Positions 49,143 through 59,300 of a DNA stretch of 64,000 bases are shown here, in pieces; position 1 is the first letter of the stretch; the number at the start of each line of letters is the position of its first letter. The notes below the pieces were generated by a model. That model ran no database searches. It was not told where the DNA came from and saw only the letters and a program-made list of their open reading frames with translations. The stretch comes from Gp7-AA10 sp035636095 (lineage in GTDB: Bacteria; Acidobacteriota; Thermoanaerobaculia; Gp7-AA8). The stretch is taken from the NCBI GenBank assembly GCA_035636095.1, contig DASPZU010000099.1:10452-74451 (forward strand). Direction: 5' to 3'. Both the position numbers and the translations under genes were made by a program.

Positions 49143-51545
49143 ATGCTTCTTGCGACACGCAAGATCGACTGCTGTGCGTTTCTAGTCGTGCTGCTGTTGT
49201 TCGCCCGGCCCCTATTTGGTAGTGAACCTCATCTCTATCTCCTTCGCACGGCTCCCGACTGGCGTCAGGGAATTGTGCGCTTCGACCCGGAGACAGGAAG
49301 TGAGGCGCGCTTCGCTGATTTCATCTACAGCGCCTATTTCGGCGGAGCCGATGGCGGATTGCAGCTCACCGCGTTGGCGGATCGCATCATCGCCGAGGGG
49401 GCGGCGTACTACGAGTTCGACGCCTCCTCCGGGCAGTTGCTTCGCCGCTATCCTGCCCTCGCAGCCGGATACGACAATTGGGCGTTTCACGGTGTAGCAG
49501 TCGACACTCTGCCGGCGCGAAAGCTCGGGATTCCATCCGGCTACTACGGATCGCCGATCTGCCCGCCATCGGGCAGTGCAGACCCGCCCATCCTATGTTC
49601 GGTACCTGCGCCATTTCCACGATACAGCTCACATACGAATCTGACGGAACAGAACGTGTTCCTCCGCAGAGGCCTTGACCCGGGTGACACGACTCTCAGC
49701 GTCGCGAAGATTTTTTCTCTTGATAGCGCCGGCGGCAGCCCGTGGGTCTTACGCCTTGCGGCTCTCGATGCGGCTCGTGGTCAGTTTTGGTTCTGGTTAC
49801 AGTTGGGAGCCGGGCGGCTGACCCTCGCACCAGTCGCCAACGGAAACATTGGTGATGAAATTGTCGTCCGCGTTGATCCTGCCGGGCGGAGCGCACTTGG
49901 ATTCTCATATGACAGCTCGCGAGACGTGTTTTTCTTACCTTTTCTGTACGGGACAGGGAATTTGGAGCAGCGTCTGGCGAGACAAACAATCGCCGGGTTG
50001 GAGGAGATTCTCAAGCGAGCTCCCGAGAACGGATCGTTTGATAGTGTCACATTGCCTAGTTCGTCGGATCCTGAGCTCTACACGCAACTTCTGCCGGCCG
50101 TCGCCGACACGCCCGGTGCAAATGGCACGTACTGGCGCAGCGATGCCTGGCTGTTTAATCCCTCTGACGCGCCGATGGATGTGATGCTGCGACGCGTCAG
50201 CCGTCCGGCTGTCGTTAAGCGGCTCACGCTGATCGCCAGAGCTTCAGTCAAGATCGCGAATATCCTTCGCGAGCTCGGAGGCGGGGTTTCGGGCGATGGC
50301 GCGGCCACCGACGCAGTCGTCATCGAATCGCCATTTCGCACTCACACTCAGCTAAGCGTCTACAGCCGGACATATACGGCTTCCGCAGACGGTGGCACGT
50401 ACGGCCAGGCGATTCCCGCTGTGCCAGCGTTGGTTGGCTACTCGAATCACGTCGCGCCGACAACCGCCGCACGCAGTCTCGCTGATACTTTGCCCGCCTT
50501 TATCCTCGACAAGCGCGATCCGCAGCAGTATCGGCACAACATCGGTATTGTCAATACATCCGATGATCCCCTTTCGATTCGACTCCGTTTTGCGATCGTG
50601 TCACTTCTTCCAGTCAGCGACCCTGATCGTGAGAAGATCCTGACCATCCCCCCGCACACGCTGCGGCAATACACGATCGAAGCGCTCTTCCCTCGCGAAG
50701 TCATCGAGAGCCTTCCACCATACATTGTCGTCATGGGCGATCGTCCTGCCGCGCTCTGGCTTTCAATGGTCGACAACAAGAGCGGCGATGCGAGCTTCAT
50801 CCCCTTTACGTACTACGGCGTTGAGGCAGCACCTGATGCGCGTCTTGCATTTCCGGCGGTCGCGCACACTCGCGGAGCGAATGGAACCTTCTGGCGAACT
50901 GATGGCTACGGCGTCTTCTGGGTCCGTGCCACGGGTGGTCAACCGCAAGCGCCCGAAGTCAATTTCTACTCGGCGGGTGCGCCGTGCGCGGCCGGTACAG
51001 CCACACAAATGCTGGCGCCTTCGCCCGGGTTGTCGGGCCACGACGATTGGCTGCAGTTCTGGAAAACGACTTTTGCGGACGTTGCGCATCAGGTCTGTCC
51101 CTCTTCAGAGCAAGTCTCCGGCGCTCTCGAGGTCCGCACCGGCTCGTGGATGACTATGGTTTCGCGCACATATACGACACGAGAGGATGGAGGAACCTAC
51201 GGCGACATCTTGCCGCTGTATCCGCCCCGAGGCTGGCCGACCCGCCATTTTGCGGGCATTGAATTGAGCGACGGTTTTCGCGTGAATGTTGGGCTGTACA
51301 ACGGCTCAGACAGTCCGTCGAGAATCGTGGCGCGGTTGTATGATGAAAACGGCGGCGTCGCGGCCGAGAAGATCATTGCACTGGAACCGCGAGCATCAAG
51401 GCAAAGCAGCCTTCGGCAATTTTTCGATGCGGATCTACAGAACGGAATCTATGGTCTTTCCTTCCTTACTCTCGAGGGCGCGGGCTGCTGGCCGTATGTT
51501 TCGACCGTCGACAATATTACGGGAGATCCTACGAACTGGTGGTAA
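49143..51545 (+). CDS. Large secreted protein with duplicated ~240-residue module
   Basis: The 800-residue protein starts MLLATRKIDCCAFLVVLLLF, a signal peptide or lipoprotein-like signal. After an N-terminal region of ~300 residues, two copies of a module occur (about 50090-50825 and 50840-51545). Both carry GANGTxWRxD, SRTYT and DGGTYG, spaced alike, and end with a DNxxGD motif. No known family is recognised. Codon use is less GC-biased than neighbours. The start could be upstream at 49089 (MLMRLLGRTV), but 49143 begins the hydrophobic signal. Confidence 0.75.
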   Translation: MLLATRKIDCCAFLVVLLLFARPLFGSEPHLYLLRTAPDWRQGIVRFDPETGSEARFADFIYSAYFGGADGGLQLTALADRIIAEGAAYYEFDASSGQLLRRYPALAAGYDNWAFHGVAVDTLPARKLGIPSGYYGSPICPPSGSADPPILCSVPAPFPRYSSHTNLTEQNVFLRRGLDPGDTTLSVAKIFSLDSAGGSPWVLRLAALDAARGQFWFWLQLGAGRLTLAPVANGNIGDEIVVRVDPAGRSALGFSYDSSRDVFFLPFLYGTGNLEQRLARQTIAGLEEILKRAPENGSFDSVTLPSSSDPELYTQLLPAVADTPGANGTYWRSDAWLFNPSDAPMDVMLRRVSRPAVVKRLTLIARASVKIANILRELGGGVSGDGAATDAVVIESPFRTHTQLSVYSRTYTASADGGTYGQAIPAVPALVGYSNHVAPTTAARSLADTLPAFILDKRDPQQYRHNIGIVNTSDDPLSIRLRFAIVSLLPVSDPDREKILTIPPHTLRQYTIEALFPREVIESLPPYIVVMGDRPAALWLSMVDNKSGDASFIPFTYYGVEAAPDARLAFPAVAHTRGANGTFWRTDGYGVFWVRATGGQPQAPEVNFYSAGAPCAAGTATQMLAPSPGLSGHDDWLQFWKTTFADVAHQVCPSSEQVSGALEVRTGSWMTMVSRTYTTREDGGTYGDILPLYPPRGWPTRHFAGIELSDGFRVNVGLYNGSDSPSRIVARLYDENGGVAAEKIIALEPRASRQSSLRQFFDADLQNGIYGLSFLTLEGAGCWPYVSTVDNITGDPTNWW

Positions 51546-51689
51546 TCGCGTTGACTTCGGACAGCGCAGCGCGTCGCGCATCGCCGATTAATGGACCTAC
51601 AATCGACTTAAGGTCATCACAGTTGGCGGCTCTCGATTGCTTCCGTTGACCCACGAGATGTGGGAGAGGTTGCGAGCGGGGTGAGAATG

Positions 51690-52490
51690 TCACTTGGCGA
51701 ACTCGGCGAGCTTGCGCAAGCGGAGGGTGCGGTCGCTGGCGAAGTCGTGTTGCAGCCAGCCGAGGTGTCCGGCACCGTAGATGACCAGCACGCGCTCGTT
51801 GGGAGAGTCGGCGAGCTGCGCGACGTTGCTGTAGATGCGCATGTTGCGCCGGAACCAGTCCGAGACCAGGTCGGCGCCGGCCCAATCCCACGGCTCGCCG
51901 AAGTGCGCCTCCCGGTAGTAAAAGCCGACGTCCTCGGCGACTTTGTCGTCAGAGTTCATGTAGAGGAGCGTCTCGAGGACGGTGTGGGAGGCGAGATAGT
52001 CATTCTGCGCCTTAACCATGCCGCCGATCTCGCCCATCATCGCGTCGAGCTCCTTTGAGCGGCCGCTGGCCTTGGCGTAGTTGACGACGTGCTGGAATGG
52101 GAACTCGCCGTCGACATCCACCGGGTACACCGTCTTGTGCCCGACTTCCCTGGCCAGGCGCAGTCCGATCTGGTCGATCTCGTTGCGCGTGAGCTCATAC
52201 TTGCCGGCCAGGTAATCGTCATAGCGCCTGGCGATGCGCTTGTCACCGACGCCGGCTTCCACAGCGATTTTCGTCGGCTGGAATTTCTTGAGAACCGCGA
52301 TGAGCTGCACCATCTCGGCCTGGCGCTTGGGCGCGAGCACATCGTCGGCCTGCATGTTGAAGATGTCGTGCCCCGGGTTGGCCATGTGGTAGACGCCGAG
52401 CACCAGCACCTCGGCGCGGGTGGGCGCCTGCGAGACGGCGGGAAGTATGGCGCCGAATATCAGCGCGAAAATGCAGAGAAATCTCTTCAT
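51690..52490 (-). CDS. Secreted DUF5694-like protein
   Basis: The 266-residue protein begins MKRFLCIFALIFGAILPAVS, a signal peptide. LGVYHMANPGHDIF (residues ~32-45) and VLVIYGAGHLGWLQHD near the C-terminus, with a central glutamate in VEAGVG, are the shared motifs of DUF5694 and resemble the histidine/glutamate motifs of TraB/GumN metalloproteins. A hydrolase is plausible but unproven. ATG 52490 is chosen because the signal peptide begins there; the longer frame adds 45 residues of poor quality. 5' region is divergent from the broken secreted-protein gene. Confidence 0.75.
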   Translation of the reverse strand: MKRFLCIFALIFGAILPAVSQAPTRAEVLVLGVYHMANPGHDIFNMQADDVLAPKRQAEMVQLIAVLKKFQPTKIAVEAGVGDKRIARRYDDYLAGKYELTRNEIDQIGLRLAREVGHKTVYPVDVDGEFPFQHVVNYAKASGRSKELDAMMGEIGGMVKAQNDYLASHTVLETLLYMNSDDKVAEDVGFYYREAHFGEPWDWAGADLVSDWFRRNMRIYSNVAQLADSPNERVLVIYGAGHLGWLQHDFASDRTLRLRKLAEFAK

Positions 52491-52618
52491 AAGGCGCAAT
52501 TCTCGCCCACATTCGCCGGCATCCGTAATTTCCGCAGGATTGCCATCCAGGTATTTCAGCCCTACATATGGTAACGGCCGCGGCACGCCGGTCTGCGGCC
52601 GGAAAAGGAGGACAAGCG

Positions 52619-52693
52619 ATGTCACGACGTGTAGTCATGCTCGCCGTTCTATCGGTGGCGCTCGCGACGCGCGTTTACGCTGATCTGAAGTGA
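52619..52693 (+). pseudogene. Signal-peptide leader ending at an in-frame TGA
   Basis: MSRRVVMLAVLSVALATRVY-ADLK is a complete Sec signal peptide, preceded by an ideal AGGAGG (52606-52611). The TGA at 52691-52693 stops it after 24 codons. The downstream gene continues in the same frame, so leader and mature protein look like one gene broken by a single nonsense codon. A hairpin (52709-52726) follows. Confidence 0.6.
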
Positions 52694-52741
52694 GGAGACG
52701 CACCGCTACCCTTCGGTCCTGAAGGGCTGGCTGTCACGTGG

Positions 52742-53437
52742 GTGGGTCCAATTCCCAGGGAAGCGCGCGTCTCGTTTGCCGACGGCAAGGTGTTTGACGC
52801 CGTGAATGCCGTGGTCGGATCGGAGATTCCGAGTCAGTTTCCAGCCAAGTACCGGAAAGGCCTTACTCGCTCGGATCTCTTTAATGCCACGATTTCCTGG
52901 ACCGCTGACGATGTGACGCGTACGCAGAAGCAGTTTGCCATCGAGATGCAGGCGAAACCGCTCGAGATTTTCCGCGATTACATCAACCGTGGGAACGTGA
53001 TTTTCTCGACATTGGTGAGCCATCCGGCAGTGCCCAATCCCAAACGCTTCCTGCACTGTAGTGTGGTGTTGCAGCGGGCGGTCCTGATCTCCGACCCTCC
53101 CAGGCAGACGATCTACCTGCGTTCTTACTTTCACAGCGCCGCCAGCGCCGATGAGTTTGTGAACTTCGTGCCGCGCGGTGGGCTTCGTATCGTCTTCGCT
53201 TCCGACACCGCATGGTTTCCGCTACGCCTGACCAGCGTGATCGATGAACCGGCATCGTTCGTGACTCTCGACGTCCTGTCGCGCACGGCTTTGCAGTCGG
53301 AGAGCGTCCCCAAGGCATTCTCGGTGACGAAGCGTGGCAAGGTCGATCTGATGGGGCACACCTACGACGTCACTCGATTGCAGGCGGTTCTTTCGAAGAA
53401 CGAAGATTGGCCCGATCTCAATCTCAAGTTGAAGTGA
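52742..53437 (+). CDS. Mature part of the broken secreted protein (DUF2330-like)
   Basis: In the same frame as the leader at 52619-52693. From the TGA the frame runs open (GDAPLPFGPEGLAVTW) into GTG 52742 and a 231-residue domain with ASDTAWFPLRLTSV, which loosely resembles DUF2330 exported proteins. Starting at GTG 52742 alone removes the signal peptide, and no ribosome site precedes it, so the gene is either non-functional or needs TGA readthrough. Ends with a strong hairpin. Confidence 0.6.
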   Translation: MGPIPREARVSFADGKVFDAVNAVVGSEIPSQFPAKYRKGLTRSDLFNATISWTADDVTRTQKQFAIEMQAKPLEIFRDYINRGNVIFSTLVSHPAVPNPKRFLHCSVVLQRAVLISDPPRQTIYLRSYFHSAASADEFVNFVPRGGLRIVFASDTAWFPLRLTSVIDEPASFVTLDVLSRTALQSESVPKAFSVTKRGKVDLMGHTYDVTRLQAVLSKNEDWPDLNLKLK

Positions 53438-53441
53438 CATT

Positions 53442-53470
53442 GAGGAACTCCCACCGGCGGGGAGTTCCTC
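53442..53470 (+). terminator. Strong hairpin between the broken gene and proC
   Basis: GAGGAACTCCC and GGGAGTTCCTC form a perfect 11-bp stem with a seven-base loop, starting four bases after the stop codon. It is followed by GCCATATC, not T, so it is at best a weak intrinsic terminator. It ends 16 bases before proC. Confidence 0.55.
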
Positions 53471-53486
53471 GCCATATCATTGATCA

Positions 53487-54329
53487 ATGGGAAAGATGCC
53501 GGACAAGTCGATCGGCTTCGTCGGCGCCGGCAACATGGCCGAGGCCATGATTCGCGGATTGTTGCGGGGGAAAGTCTTCGCGCCGGGGCATGTCACCGCC
53601 TCCGCGCCGCGCGAGGAACGGCAGCGCGAGCTCGCCGAGAAGTACGGCATTCGCGTCACGGGCGACAATCGCGAAGCGGCGGCGCAGTCGATCGTGGTGC
53701 TCTCGGTCAAGCCGCAGATCCTCGGCAAAGTGCTCGATGAGATCACCGGCTCCGTCCGCGCCGAATCACTGGTGATCTCGATTGCCGCCGGTGTTCCGGT
53801 CGCTGCCATTCAGGCAAAGCTGCGCAGCGGCACGCGCGTCGTGCGGGCCATGCCCAACACGCCCGCCCTCGTCGACGCCGGAGCCACCGCCATCGCACGC
53901 GGCGAGCACGCGCAGGAGTCCGATCTCGAAGACGCCAAGCGGATCTTCGATGCCGTCGGGGTCACGGTTGTCCTCGACGAGACGCTTCTCGATGCCGTCA
54001 CCGGCTTGTCGGGATCAGGTCCGGCGTACGTTTTTCTGATTCTGGAAGCGCTCAGCGATGCCGGCGTGAAAGTCGGACTGTCGCGCCGCACCGCCCAACT
54101 CCTGGCCGCCCAGACTCTCCTCGGCTCAGCGAAGCTGCTGCTCGAAACTAACGAGCATCCCGGAAAGCTCAAGGACATGGTGACGTCGCCGGGCGGAACC
54201 GCCATCACGGGACTTCACACGCTCGAAAATGGCGGCGTGCGCACCACGCTGATGAACGCCGTCGAAGCTGCCACGCAGCGCTCGCGCGAGCTGGGCGAGA
54301 ATTTGTTGAAACGGCTACCGCCGGTGTGA
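53487..54329 (+). CDS. proC: Pyrroline-5-carboxylate reductase
   Basis: The 280-residue last enzyme of proline synthesis reduces pyrroline-5-carboxylate with NADPH. N-terminal Rossmann GFVGAGNMAEAMI, RAMPNTPALV, and the C-terminal dimerisation signature GSGPAYVFLILEALSDAGVK with SPGGTAITGLHTLE are all present. The length fits the family (about 270). Start MGKMPDKSIG: two ATGs are three codons apart and either could be used. Its last 15 bases overlap the 3' end of the propeller gene on the other strand. Confidence 0.96.
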   Translation: MGKMPDKSIGFVGAGNMAEAMIRGLLRGKVFAPGHVTASAPREERQRELAEKYGIRVTGDNREAAAQSIVVLSVKPQILGKVLDEITGSVRAESLVISIAAGVPVAAIQAKLRSGTRVVRAMPNTPALVDAGATAIARGEHAQESDLEDAKRIFDAVGVTVVLDETLLDAVTGLSGSGPAYVFLILEALSDAGVKVGLSRRTAQLLAAQTLLGSAKLLLETNEHPGKLKDMVTSPGGTAITGLHTLENGGVRTTLMNAVEAATQRSRELGENLLKRLPPV

Positions 54330-55196
54330 GTTGAAAAACTCCGGCACGTGAAAGGTGCGGACGCTGTTGTCGACGCTGTCCGACACGATCACATCGCCGT
54401 CTTCGATATCGAGGGCCAATCCGGAGGGATGACGCAGTCCGCTTCGGCGGCCTCTCAGAATTGCAAGCGGAGGAGCGTCGCCGTTGTCGCCGATTTTCCA
54501 GACGCCGACGAATCCTTCCGCCGGGTCGTTCCACGGATCGTGCGGAACGCTTTTCCACTCCGCGTTCGGCTTGATCTGACCGGCCGGATATACCCAGTGG
54601 TGAGAGTGATTCGATGCCGCGACGAAGATCCTGCCTTCGTGCATCTGCAATTGCCACGGCTCTTCGCCGATGCCGCTTTTGGGTCCACGAATGACGGACC
54701 GCGGCGCGACGTCGCCGTCGTCGAGGCGGTTGAAGATCACGATCTCGTCGGTGTTCGAGACCGCCAGCAGATTTGTCCGGGGATCGACCGCCATCCCGAC
54801 GATGTGACCGAGTCGCGTTCTCGCTCCGGAAATTCTTCTGAGTGGCGCCACATCGCCGTTTGCGTTCCATGGAAACACCAGCACGCTCCTGGAGTTCAGA
54901 TCTCCGATCAGAATTTCGTGATGGTCGGTGTCGATGTTGACAGCGTGCGGCAGCACCAGACACGTATGCGGACCCTGGATGACGCGCACCGGCGCCACGG
55001 CACCGGCCGACGAACCGCGGAACACCAGGATGGCGGCCGCCAGGGGATTCGGAACGACGATTTCGTCGTGCAGAGGATCGTAAGCAATTCCGTGGATGGT
55101 GCGGCCAAGCCTGGTCGCCTGTCCTTCGATGATCCGTTTGGGAGCGGAGTTGCCATTCGCCGACCTGGCGAAGATCGCGATGCGCGGCTGTGTGAC
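54315..55196 (-). pseudogene. C-terminal part of an interrupted NHL/beta-propeller gene
   Basis: Downstream of an in-frame TGA (55197-55199) the frame continues at once with VTQPRIAIFARSANGNSAPK, then more blades matching the first part (DPLHDEIVVPN, VAVDPRTNLLAVSN). The repeat register is kept across the stop: the phrase EILVPN before it mirrors EIVVPN after. The nearest start inside this piece is GTG 55025. Together with 55197-56312 it would form one ~660-residue secreted propeller. Confidence 0.7.
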
Positions 55197-56312
55197 TCAA
55201 TTCGGCACCAGGATCTCTTTGCGCCGGCTGTCAAAGGCCAGCGCCATCGGATTGCCGAAGCCGACGGTGGGTGTGCCTGGTGGCGCATTTCTGATGACGC
55301 GAATCGGAGCGACATCGCCGCTGGCAGTTCTGGAGAAAAATGTCGCGGTGTGATTGCCGAAATTGGCGACCCACAATCCGTCTTTTTTCGGATCGATCGC
55401 CACTCCCATCGGACGGTCGATCCCGGTGTGTGCACCGCGAATCACGCGGCGAGGCGCAACATCGCCGTTGCCGTTCCGGTCAAAGATGAGGAGCGAGCTG
55501 TCGCCATTGTTGGCGACGATGATCTCGTCGTGCAGCACATCGACGGCCACCCCCATCGGAAAATCGAGGCCGGTGTGCAATCCCTCGATTTTCCTCAGCG
55601 GCTTGACGTCGCCATCCGCCGACTCCGGATAGATGTTGATCGAGGGCGGTCGGAACTCCCCTTGGCGCGCCTCGCCGGTTCCGGCCATGCATCCCGACCC
55701 GCTGTTTTTTGCCAGGCCGCGGAAGTTGCCGTGATTGGCCACCACGATCTCGCCGTGGACACCATCCCAGGACACTCCATGGGGATCGGCGATCTCGCTC
55801 TGCGCTCCGCGAATGACGCGCCGCGGAGGCTCAACCACGTTCGCGATGCGGCGGTAGATCATGATCGCGTTCAGGACTTCGACAGACACCGCGAATTCGT
55901 CTCGGGCCGGACTCAGGGCGATGCCCCACGACTGATGTGGAACCGACAGCCGCCGCGCCGGTGCGACGTTGCCTCGTGCGTCGTAGGAGAAAACGTTGAG
56001 CGAATCCTCGATGTCGTTGTTGACCGCGAAGATTTCGCGGGCCTCCGGATCGACGGCCACTCCCGCCACGAATCCGATCTCCGTTTCCTCTCCGCGGATC
56101 TGTCGCAGCGGCTTGCTTCCGCCGCCGGCGTTGTACACCAGGACGCTCTTCAGATTCGTGTCGCTCGCGACGACCAGATCGCGTTGGGCATCGATCGCGA
56201 TTCCGTTGAATATCGGGTAGGCATCGCGCAGTAAGCGCGCCGGAGCAATGTCGCCGCCTGCTGGAACGACGGGAGCGCTGTGCAACAGCAGCAGCCCTCC
56301 CGCCGCCGCCAT
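55197..56312 (-). CDS. N-terminal part of the propeller protein, stopped by TGA
   Basis: The 371-residue piece has a hydrophobic N-terminus (MAAAGGLLLLHSAPVVPAGG) and about seven NHL-type blades with the motif VAVDxxxxEIxVAN (for example GVAVDVLHDEIIVANNGDSS). Translation stops at TGA 55197. An in-frame ATT at 56330, overlapping the upstream gene's stop, would add the more signal-like MKKLGA start. It lies directly after the TonB receptor gene with 13 bases between and may be cotranscribed. Confidence 0.75.
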   Translation of the reverse strand: MAAAGGLLLLHSAPVVPAGGDIAPARLLRDAYPIFNGIAIDAQRDLVVASDTNLKSVLVYNAGGGSKPLRQIRGEETEIGFVAGVAVDPEAREIFAVNNDIEDSLNVFSYDARGNVAPARRLSVPHQSWGIALSPARDEFAVSVEVLNAIMIYRRIANVVEPPRRVIRGAQSEIADPHGVSWDGVHGEIVVANHGNFRGLAKNSGSGCMAGTGEARQGEFRPPSINIYPESADGDVKPLRKIEGLHTGLDFPMGVAVDVLHDEIIVANNGDSSLLIFDRNGNGDVAPRRVIRGAHTGIDRPMGVAIDPKKDGLWVANFGNHTATFFSRTASGDVAPIRVIRNAPPGTPTVGFGNPMALAFDSRRKEILVPN

Positions 56313-56325
56313 GGCGCCGAGTTTC

Positions 56326-59300
56326 TTAATAGATCACCCGGATTGCGAACTGCATCTCTCGCCCGTCCGTCACGAGCGTGTAGATCTTCCCGGCGTCGGC
56401 AAGGCGATTGCCTTTGTCGTCGAAGATCGCAGAGCCGTCCGGATCGTTGATCGGGATGTCGAAGTTTGCGCGATTGAACAGATTGAAGACCTCGAATCGC
56501 AGTTGTATCTGCACCCCTGCGGTCAAAGCCGTGGTCTTGACCAGTGCCAGATCGACCGTTGACAGCGTGGGCCCTTCCAGGCTGTTGCGCGGCGCGTTGC
56601 CGCGCGTTCCTGGCGTCGGGAAAGCGAAACACTGCGGGTTGAACCACTGGTTGGGTCCGCGACCGCCGGGAACGTTGTTGGGATTGCATCCCGGCACCAC
56701 ATCAGGCCGGCCGGGGTTTTCGGTGCTTCCGTCGCGGTCGGGATCGCCGGGAATGATCGGGCTGAACGGAGCGCCGCTGGCGTATGTCCCGATCATGTTG
56801 ATCTGCCAGCCGCCATAGATTTTGTTTTTTCCGAACGGCAGCTCGTAAGACGCGTTCACGGTCAGGTTATGTCGCACGTCGAAATCGGAGCGGCCCCAGT
56901 CGAGATCGAGGTTGTAGGGATCGAAGGTTCGCGACTGCCCATTGCGGAATTCGAGGCGCCCGCCGGCACCGGAGCGGTTGTCCATCGACTTGCCGTAGGT
57001 ATAGGCGAGCTGCGCCTGGAGGCCATTCGACCTCCGCTTCTCGAGGCCGAGGCTCAATCCGTTGTAGCGCGAGTGGAAGCCCTGCAGCACCGACCGGACC
57101 GTTCCGAAGTTCGGATTTCGGCGAGGCGAACCGGCGGGCCAGAAGTCCTTGCCGTTGACAGTCTGTGGAATGGCGGTGTTGATGTCGCCCTGTCCGAAGA
57201 GGTTGTGACCGCGCGAGCCCATGTAACCGATCGAAGCGACCGTCCCGAAAAACGGGAGCTCGCGCTGCACATTGAGGTTGTACTGGATGGTGTAGGTGGA
57301 CTTCAGGTTGTAAGGCATCGGCTCCGTGTCGGGCACGCCGCCGCTGCCGAGCTTACCGATGTCGATGGGCAGCGCGGGTTTGCTGGTCAGGCCGCGGTCG
57401 ACGAACGGAAGAGATCGGAAAATCGGACTTCGGTACAGATAGAAAAGCGGCTGCTCGTAGAACACTCCAGCGCCGCCGCGTACGGCCATGCGTCCATCGC
57501 CGCCCACGTCCCACGCGAACCCGAGACGCGGCGCGAGATTCCTGCGGGTCGGATTCTTGAAAAGAGGGTCGCCGACCGTGACCGCCGAATCGTTGATGCT
57601 GCGCAGATTGGAGACCTTGCCGTCGCGCTCCTTGGGCGTCGTGACGAATTCCCAGCGCAAGCCGAGGTTGAACGTCAGCCGCGGCCGGAACTGGAAATCG
57701 TCCTGGAGATAGGTTCCGATCAGGTTCTGGCGGTAGTGCCGCTCGAAATCCGAGCCTGGTTTCGCGAGCTCGAAATCGCGCGTCGTCCCGGTCAAAAAGT
57801 TCTCGATGGATGCAAAGCGCAATCGTCCACGGCTTCGGCTGTCGGAGAAGCCGTCATATTTGAAGTGCTCGAGGTTGACGCCGCTCTTGAAATGATGTCG
57901 TCCCGCTCCCCAAAACACGTTGTCGGTGAGCTGATAGAGATTCTGTGAAAAGTTTCTCGGGTTGTTCCGGTCGGTCCCGATCTCGGTCAGGCCGGTGACC
58001 TGAATCTGACCGAACGGCAAACCCGGAACGAACGCGATCTCCCGGTGCGGGTCGATGGGATTGATGTCCTCTCGCGGATTGGATCGGTTGACTCCCAGCC
58101 GCGCTTCGTTCAGGACGGTGGGAGAGAAAACGTGTCGCTCCTCAGCCGTCAGGACCTGCTTCTCGTTTTGCACCAGATTGGGGAACTCCGGAAACAGGAC
58201 CAGCTCGTCCATGTGCGAGTTGTCGTACAGATAGCGGACGAACCCCGAGTCGCGTTCGGAAAAGTTTTGATCGAATCGCCCCATGGCGAAGTTCTGATAC
58301 GACGCACGCGGGAAGATGCTGATGTATTCGGCCGTCCCGCCGCCTAACACCTTGCCGTTCGACCGCGGAAACAGATTGAGATAGGCAGTGACCAGCGGAT
58401 TCACCTTGACCGTCTTGTTCGGAAGAATGCCCTGTCGGGCGTTGTCGTCCAGCACCGTGGAAACAGAAGTGATGCCTTTGTCCTCGCGCAGTCCTTCGAA
58501 GCTGCCGAAGAAGAACAGACGATCGCGGACGATCGGGCCGCCCAGCGAAGCGCCGAACTGATTGCGCTTGAAGTCGGGTTTCCCCTGATCGAAGTAGTTC
58601 TTGGCGTCGTAGCGATCGTTGCGATGAAACTCGAACGCCGATCCGTGAATGTCGTTCGTGCCCGATTTGGTGACGACATTGAAGACTCCCCCCGATGCCC
58701 GGCCATATTCGGCGCTCATGGTGTTGGTGAGCACCTGAAATTCCTTGATGGTCTCCACGCCCGTCATCAGTCCCTGCGCGCTGGCTGGCGCGTTATTGAG
58801 GGCGTCGTTGTAGTCGGTGCCGTCGAGCGTGAAGAGATTCTGGTTCGGCCGCGCGCCGGCAACCGAGATCTTGATTCCGCGGCCGACGTTCGCCGAATTG
58901 TTGCTGTTGCGGCTCATCGTTACGCCCGGCTGCAGCAGGATCAGCTGCGAGAAATCGCGGCCGTTGAGAGGCAGCTCGCGGATTTTTCGTTCATCGACCA
59001 GGTGGCTGATCGTCGATTCGGTTGTATTGACCAGCGGCGCCTCCGCCTGCACCACCACCGTTTCGCTCACCCGGGCCAGAGCCAGCTTGAAGTTGACCTG
59101 CGCCTCGCGGCCGATGGTCAGCGTGATGCCTTTGCGAAGTGTCGATTGAAACCCCTCCAGCTCCGCGCGGACTTCGTATTCGCCGAGGCTCAAGGCGACG
59201 GCGCGATACGTCCCGGCTGGTTCGGTCAGCAGGGTGCGCGTTTGCCCCGTGTCGGTATTCTTCACGGTGATCGTCACACCCGGCAGGGCCGCGCCGGATG

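Noticed and set aside
52709..52726. Firm claim of a selenocysteine insertion element
   Set aside because: Six-base stems are common in GC-rich DNA, the protein context is not redox-like, and no selenocysteine genes are visible; kept only as a hypothesis.
54348..56234. Long plus-strand frame opposite the propeller genes
   Set aside because: It is His/Arg/Asp-rich low-quality sequence opposite clear blade repeats, a typical GC-rich antisense shadow.
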